This document shows, in pieces, positions 58,984 to 64,000 of a stretch of DNA of 64,000 nt. The number at the start of each line of letters is the position of its first letter. Position 1 is the first letter of the stretch. The notes beneath the pieces were generated by a model that saw only the letters and a list, made by a program, of their open reading frames with translations, was not told where the DNA came from and searched no databases. Source of the stretch: Limnoperna fortunei. Lineage: Eukaryota > Mollusca > Bivalvia > Mytilida > Modiolidae. A program made the position numbers and the translations under genes. The stretch is from NCBI GenBank assembly GCA_944474755.1, contig OX104118.1, positions 73,425,865-73,489,864 of the forward strand. The letters are read 5' to 3'.

Positions 58984-61900
58984 ATGTACAGCGTCATTAC
59001 CGTTTTAAACATAACAATAGCCATTTGGTTGGCAGTATATTATTACACCCCTGATGAAGATAGAGCTCTACAAAAAGAATTAACGACAACATATGACTAC
59101 ATTGTTGGTATGGGTTTATATTTTGATTTGTTTTTTCGCTATATTTGTACTTTAGTAAAACCATTCTCATTATTGAACACGTAATTAAACTAAACTTAAA
59201 TTAATTTGTAAACGCCACAATTAACTGAATATTTTGACAATGGTACGACATAATATTAGTTAATAATTAACAGTGAATTTAAAGAGTGGTTTGATTTACT
59301 ATACAATCATAGATCATATTAAAATATATGTATTCAACGTCACTGTCATTGATATTTCGGTTCTGTTGACTTATCCGTCTGTCATTATTACAATTGCCAG
59401 TATGATAATTGTATAAGACATTTGATAAACGCGTTTTTTCCGTATTGTATGTTGTGTTTGTTTTGGGGTTACGATAACATTGACATTGTTTAATAAACGC
59501 TAAAAAATTTTAAACAAATATGAGTATTTGAAACATTTAATAAAATTTGAACCTAGTTCTATAAATGAACTGGGTCAACTTTAAAAATGAAAAATCTTAC
59601 AATAATAATCAGGTTAGGTTCAAGTTTGAGTTTATCGGGTGTAAGGAGAGTAAGAAACAGAAAAGGTCATGACTTGGTAGAGTCATTTCAAATAAAATGG
59701 TGGATTAAACCAGTTATGCCAAACCTCCCGCTTCCATTACTTGAGTGTTAATAAAAATGGTTGGATATCACACACCACTCGTCAGTAATCGGTGTATTCA
59801 ATGGTCATAGCATCACAATCACTACGTGCTGAATTTAAACATTAGGACAACTATCTGCAATACTCGATATACAATATTTAATCGACAAGAAAATGGTACC
59901 TGTATTAAAACTTATTCAAGGCGCGGGCAAGTCGGTTTTTCTTGTAGCATTGCTTTATAGGTCTATCGCGAAGAAATTGACGACGTTTGCAAAAATCAAT
60001 ATACTTACTGCAAGCTCTTGCATTACTGATCAACTGAAAAATATAGACATCGTTTGCATTAGAAATATTGCTACACGGCTGAGAAAAATTTATAATTTTG
60101 AAAATAAAAGCGTTTTATTTGTAGTAAAAGTTTTATTTTGCTGAGATGACTGTTGTCGTCATTTTATAGGTGAAAATCTAAAAATAATGCACAACACATC
60201 CTCAAAAAGTTACAAAGATGTTGTCATATAGAAAATCTAGCATACTCCTTGTTTTGCCTTTTTGTTCTTTAGAAGCGAAATACGTATTTAAAACTAAAAC
60301 TACATATTTGTAGAAATATGTGGAGCAAAGGCTTTACGTATGATTTCTTTAAGACGGTATTTTAGTTTAAAGTGAGGCAAGTTGGTATCAAAAGTTCTTA
60401 CCCAAGACGATATTTTAGATTTTATATTGTCCAAAAGTTCTTAGAAGTTTTAGAATCCACATATGATTGATATTTCTGCGGAATAAACAGTTTAACTGTA
60501 TTTTTGTTGTCATTCTTTAACTGCAGACAATATCTTAGTCAGCCGTATTGACAATTCTTTGGAATAGCACATAGGGGAGCAGATTATGTACCTTTCCCTA
60601 AAAGGATTTTTATGCAGTTTTGAAATCCAATACAAGTATGGTAAGTCCTCAGACTCTTTGTCGAAATGAATATTGTATGGTACATTTGTATGTGGAATTA
60701 CCAGAGTTATCCCTGATGCACATTTGATATAAGGATAGAAAACTAATTACACATCAAAATGTATATTAATTTATTTGTAATATTTTCCTCTAATACATAT
60801 TATTTCTGTCATACATGATACATTATATGCCGTATAAGTTTTTTTGCGGGAGTATGTTTCGCGTATTTACTACAAACTGGAGGAATAGTTTTGACGGGCT
60901 TACTCAAGTTTAGAGAGTATGTAGCTCCGTGGTATTTCGCGGGTATTTTAATTTCGTACATCGCTGACCGCAAAAAAGCGAAAATTAAATACCAGCGATA
61001 AAAACTTGTATGATATTCAGTATTACTATATCAAGACATCACAATTCCTGTAATCAACTACGGACTTGTGTTTGGATCTTATCGGTCTACAGAAATACTG
61101 TAATCGGTCTACAGAAATACTGTAATCGATCTACAGAAATACTGTAATCTGTCTACAGAAATACTGTAATCTGTCTTCAGAAATATTGTCTACAGAAATA
61201 CTGTAATCGGTCTACAGAAATATTGTAATCTGTCTACAGAAATACTGTAATCGATCTACAGAAATACTGTAATCGGTCTACAGAAATATTGTAATCGGTC
61301 TACAGAAATACTGTAATCTGTCTACAGAAATATTGTAATCGGTCTACAGAAATACTGTAATCTGTCTACAGAAATACTGTAATCGGTCTACAGAAATATT
61401 GTAATCGGTCTACAGAAATACTGTAATCTGTCTACAGAAATATTGTAATCGGTCTACAGAAGTACTGTAATCGGTCTACAGAAATATTGTAATCTGTCTA
61501 CAGAAATACTGTAATCGATCTACAGAAATACTGTAATCGGTCTACAGAAATATTGTAATCGGTCTACAGAAATACTGTAATCTGTCTACAGAAATATTGT
61601 AATCGGTCTACAGAAATACTGTAATCTGTCTACAGAAATACTGTAATCGGTCTACAGAAATATTGTAATCGGTCTACAGAAATACTGTAATCTGTCTACA
61701 GAAATATTGTAATCGGTCTACAGAAGTACTGTAATCGGTCTACAGAAATATTGTAATCTGTCTACAGAAATACTGTAATCTGTCTACAGAAATACTGTAA
61801 TCTGTCTACAGAAATACTGTAATCGGTCTACAGAAATATTGTAATCGGTCTACAGAAATACTGTAATCTGTCTACAGAAATATTGTAATCGGTCTACAGA

Positions 61901-64000
61901 AATACTGTAATCGGTCTACAGAAATACTGTTACTCGGTCTACAGAAATATTGTAATCGGTTTACAGAAATATTGTAATCGGTCTACAGAAATATTGTAAT
62001 CTGTCTACAGAAATACTGTAATCGGTCTACAGAAATACTGTAATCTGTCTACAGAAATACTGTAATCGGTCTACAGAAATACTGTAATCTGTCTACGGAA
62101 ATACTGTAATCTGTCTACAGAAATACTGTAATCGATCTACAGAAATGCTGTAATCGGTCTACAGAAATATTGTAATCGGTCTACAGAAATACTGCAATCG
62201 GTCTACAGTTTTACTGTAATCGGTCTACAGAAATACTGTAATCTGTCTACAGAAATACTGTAATCGGTCTACAGAAATATTGTAATCGGTCTACAGAAAT
62301 ATTGTAATCGGTCTACAGAAATACTGTAATCTGTCTACAGAAATACTGTAATCGGTCTACAGAAATACTGTAATCTGTCTACAGAAATACTGTAATCTGT
62401 CTACAGAAATACTGTAATCTGTCTACAGAAATACTGTAATCGGTCTACAGAAATACTGTAATTGGTCTACAGAAATACTGTAATCGGTCTACAGAAATAC
62501 TGTAATCGGTCTACGGAAATATTGTAATCGGTCTACAGAAATACTGTAATCGGTCTACAGAAATACTGTAATCGGTCTACAGAAGTACTGTAATCGGTCT
62601 ACAGAAATATTGTAATCGGTCTACAGAAATATTGTAATCGGTCTACGGAAATATTGTAATCGGTCTACAGAAATACTGTAATCGGTCTACAGAAATATTG
62701 TAATCGGTCTACAGAAATACTGTAATCGGTCTACAGAAATACTGTAATCGGTCTACAGAAATATTGTTATCGGTCTACAGAATAGGGGCCTCGGTGGCCG
62801 AGTGGTCAAGGTAGTTCGTATACTATTGATCCCGTGGTCTGTCAACACTGAGATTGCGGGTTCGATTCTCACTGCAGGCAGGGTGTACTCGACTCCAATC
62901 TTAATTGACAAGGATTGCCAGTTTTCCTACCGCAGGTCGGGGGTTCTCTCCGGGTACTCCGGCTTCCTCTCCCAATAAAAACTGGACGCCATGAAATAGC
63001 TGGAAAATTGCTGAAAGTGGCGTTAAAACACTATTCAAACAAACAAAAAAATCTACAGAAATACTGTAATCGGTCTACAGAAATACTGTAATCGGTCTAC
63101 AGAAATACTGTAATCGGTCTACAGAAATACTGTAATCTGTCTACAGAAATACTGTAATCTGTCTGCAGAAATATTGTAATCGGTCTACAGAAATACTGTA
63201 ATCTCTCTACAGAAATACTGTAATCTGTCTACAGAAATATTGTAATCGGTCTACAGAAATACTGTAATCGGTCTACAGAAATACTGTAATCGGTCTACAG
63301 AAATACTGTAATCTGTCTACAGAAATATTGTAATCGGTCTAGAGCAATACTGTAATCTGTCTACAGAAATACTGTAATCTGTCTACAGAAATACTGTAAT
63401 CGGTCTACAGAAATATTGTAATCTCTCTACAGAAATACTGTTATCTGTCTACAGAAATACTGTAATCGGTCTACAGAAATATTGTAATCGGTCTACAGAA
63501 ATACTGTAATCTGTCTACAGAATACTGTAATCGGTCTACAGAAATACTGTAATCTGTCTACAGAAATACTGTAATCTGTCTACATAAATACTGTAATCGG
63601 TCTACAGAAATACTGTAATCGGTCTACAGAAATACTGTAACCGATTGATAAAACTCTGCATGTAACTGAAATTGTGTCCAAGTCATACAATACACGTTAT
63701 CCAAGTTATAACCAAACAATTAAAAAAGTTATTTGGTAAGACTATTCCTGTGGTAACAAAAACATATTAATTCCATTACTTATTTTATTATTCGAAAAAT
63801 ACATTTTACATTGGAATTAAGTTTTTTTCTTAATCCCTCTTATTTGTCGGGCAAATTATTGGTTTTTTTTCAGTTGGATCAGGGTCAGCAGGTGCCGTGG
63901 TAGCCAGTAGATTGTCTGAGGATCCGGAGGCAAACGTCTTACTCTTGGAGGCAGGTGGATCAGAACTGGACGATGATAACTTCCGTGTTCCATTGTTTGC
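58984..64000 (+). CDS. Gene C: GMC oxidoreductase, coding exons 1-2 (continues past window)
   Basis: Exon 1 is 58984-59107: [20 protein letters not shown], a hydrophobic N terminus, then [21 protein letters not shown], ending at a GTATGG donor. Exon 2 starts at 63874 after a TTTTTTTTCAG acceptor and completes [20 protein letters not shown], with the FAD-binding GxGxxG and the ELEAGG-type Glu segment; it runs off the window at codon [10 protein letters not shown]. Phases are as in gene B. A GTTTCAG acceptor ends at 58976, giving a 7-nt untranslated piece before ATG. Intron 1 is 4766 bp and mostly a 22-bp satellite. Integrity of the rest is unknown. Confidence 0.9.
59695..59830 (+). repeat. Dispersed repeat fragment in intron 1 of gene C
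   Basis: GGTGGATTAAACCAG, TGCCAAACCTCCCGCTTCCA and CACCACTCGTCAGTAAT match the reverse complement of 40150-40260 in gene B. Confidence 0.5.
61079..63646. repeat. 22-bp minisatellite array (about 105 units) in intron 1 of gene C
   Basis: The core is TCTACAGAAATACTGTAAT preceded by CGG, CTG or CGA-type variants. A 12-unit block is repeated at 264 bp (CGATC variant at 61252 and 61516; AGAAGTACTG at 61461 and 61725). Each ACTG-type unit contains the inverted repeat TACAG-N5-CTGTA; the ATTG variant breaks it. A SINE splits the array at 62785-63051. No coding potential. Confidence 0.95.
62785..63051 (+). mobile_element. Full-length SINE inserted in the 22-bp array
   Basis: The best-preserved copy here: A box TGGCCGAGTGG (62795-62805), B box GGTTCGATTC (62859-62868), a body with CTACCGCAGGTCGGGGG and CTCCGGCTTCCTCTCC, then AAAGTGGCGTTAAAACA and an A-rich CAAACAAACAAA tail. 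The 53 bp between the boxes is longer than in a type I tRNA, consistent with a Ser/Leu-type tRNA ancestor or later change. Flanks are TCTACAGAATA (62774-62784) and TCTACAGAAATA (63052-63063), which cannot be told apart from the array unit itself. Confidence 0.9.

Noticed and set aside
59893..60144. 83-codon frame with a GAGKS tract
   Set aside because: The upstream Gly of a Walker A motif (GxxxxGKS) is absent and no further NTPase motif follows; it lies in intron 1 of gene C.

Overview
The window looks like AT-rich nuclear DNA of an invertebrate. I infer a bivalve mollusc from the tRNA-headed SINE with a GCGTTAAA-type tail, the Penelope-like reverse transcriptase remnants with long conserved 3' tails, the short-intron/long-intron gene structure and the GTCT/GTCC tetranucleotide repeat. 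I cannot name the species. There are no bacterial features, rRNA genes, CRISPR arrays or viral genes.

The backbone is a cluster of four paralogous genes for FAD-dependent GMC oxidoreductases (the choline/glucose dehydrogenase-like family). From left to right: gene L (minus strand, only coding exon 1 inside the window, 5-125), gene A (minus, 10665-19790), gene B (plus, 28599-51941) and gene C (plus, 58984 to beyond 64000). A and B are head to head. A and B were resolved completely by splice sites: both have 11 coding exons, of identical lengths except for one base. B is an intact 608-codon reading frame. A has a single-base deletion in coding exon 3 that stops it after about 160 codons. L, A and C have a 3' splice acceptor exactly 7 nt before the ATG, implying an upstream non-coding exon; in B that AG is gone.

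Layout: 1-125 gene L exon 1; 126-5337 its 5' flank, with SINEs, a decayed Penelope-like element and a ~1.63 kb tandem duplication; 5338-10664 spacer with a Tc1-like transposase fragment, a GC-rich repeat, a SINE and a degenerate tandem repeat; 10665-19790 gene A; 19791-28591 spacer between A and B, whose first 4.4 kb is paralogous to the flank of L, followed by a small hAT-like element, a foldback MITE and a satellite-like repeat; 28599-51941 gene B, swollen by a 3.4 kb hAT transposon in intron 2 and a 5.4 kb array of 58-bp repeats in intron 4; 52556-54781 a 28-bp repeat array downstream of B; 54782-58976 spacer with nothing recognisable; 58984-64000 gene C exons 1 and 2, separated by an intron holding a 22-bp repeat array that is itself split by a SINE.

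The genes would all make related membrane-anchored or secreted flavoenzymes; no other host gene family is visible. The history is local gene duplication (L/A in direct orientation with shared flanks, A/B with shared intronic insertions), then separate decay and separate satellite expansion in each copy.
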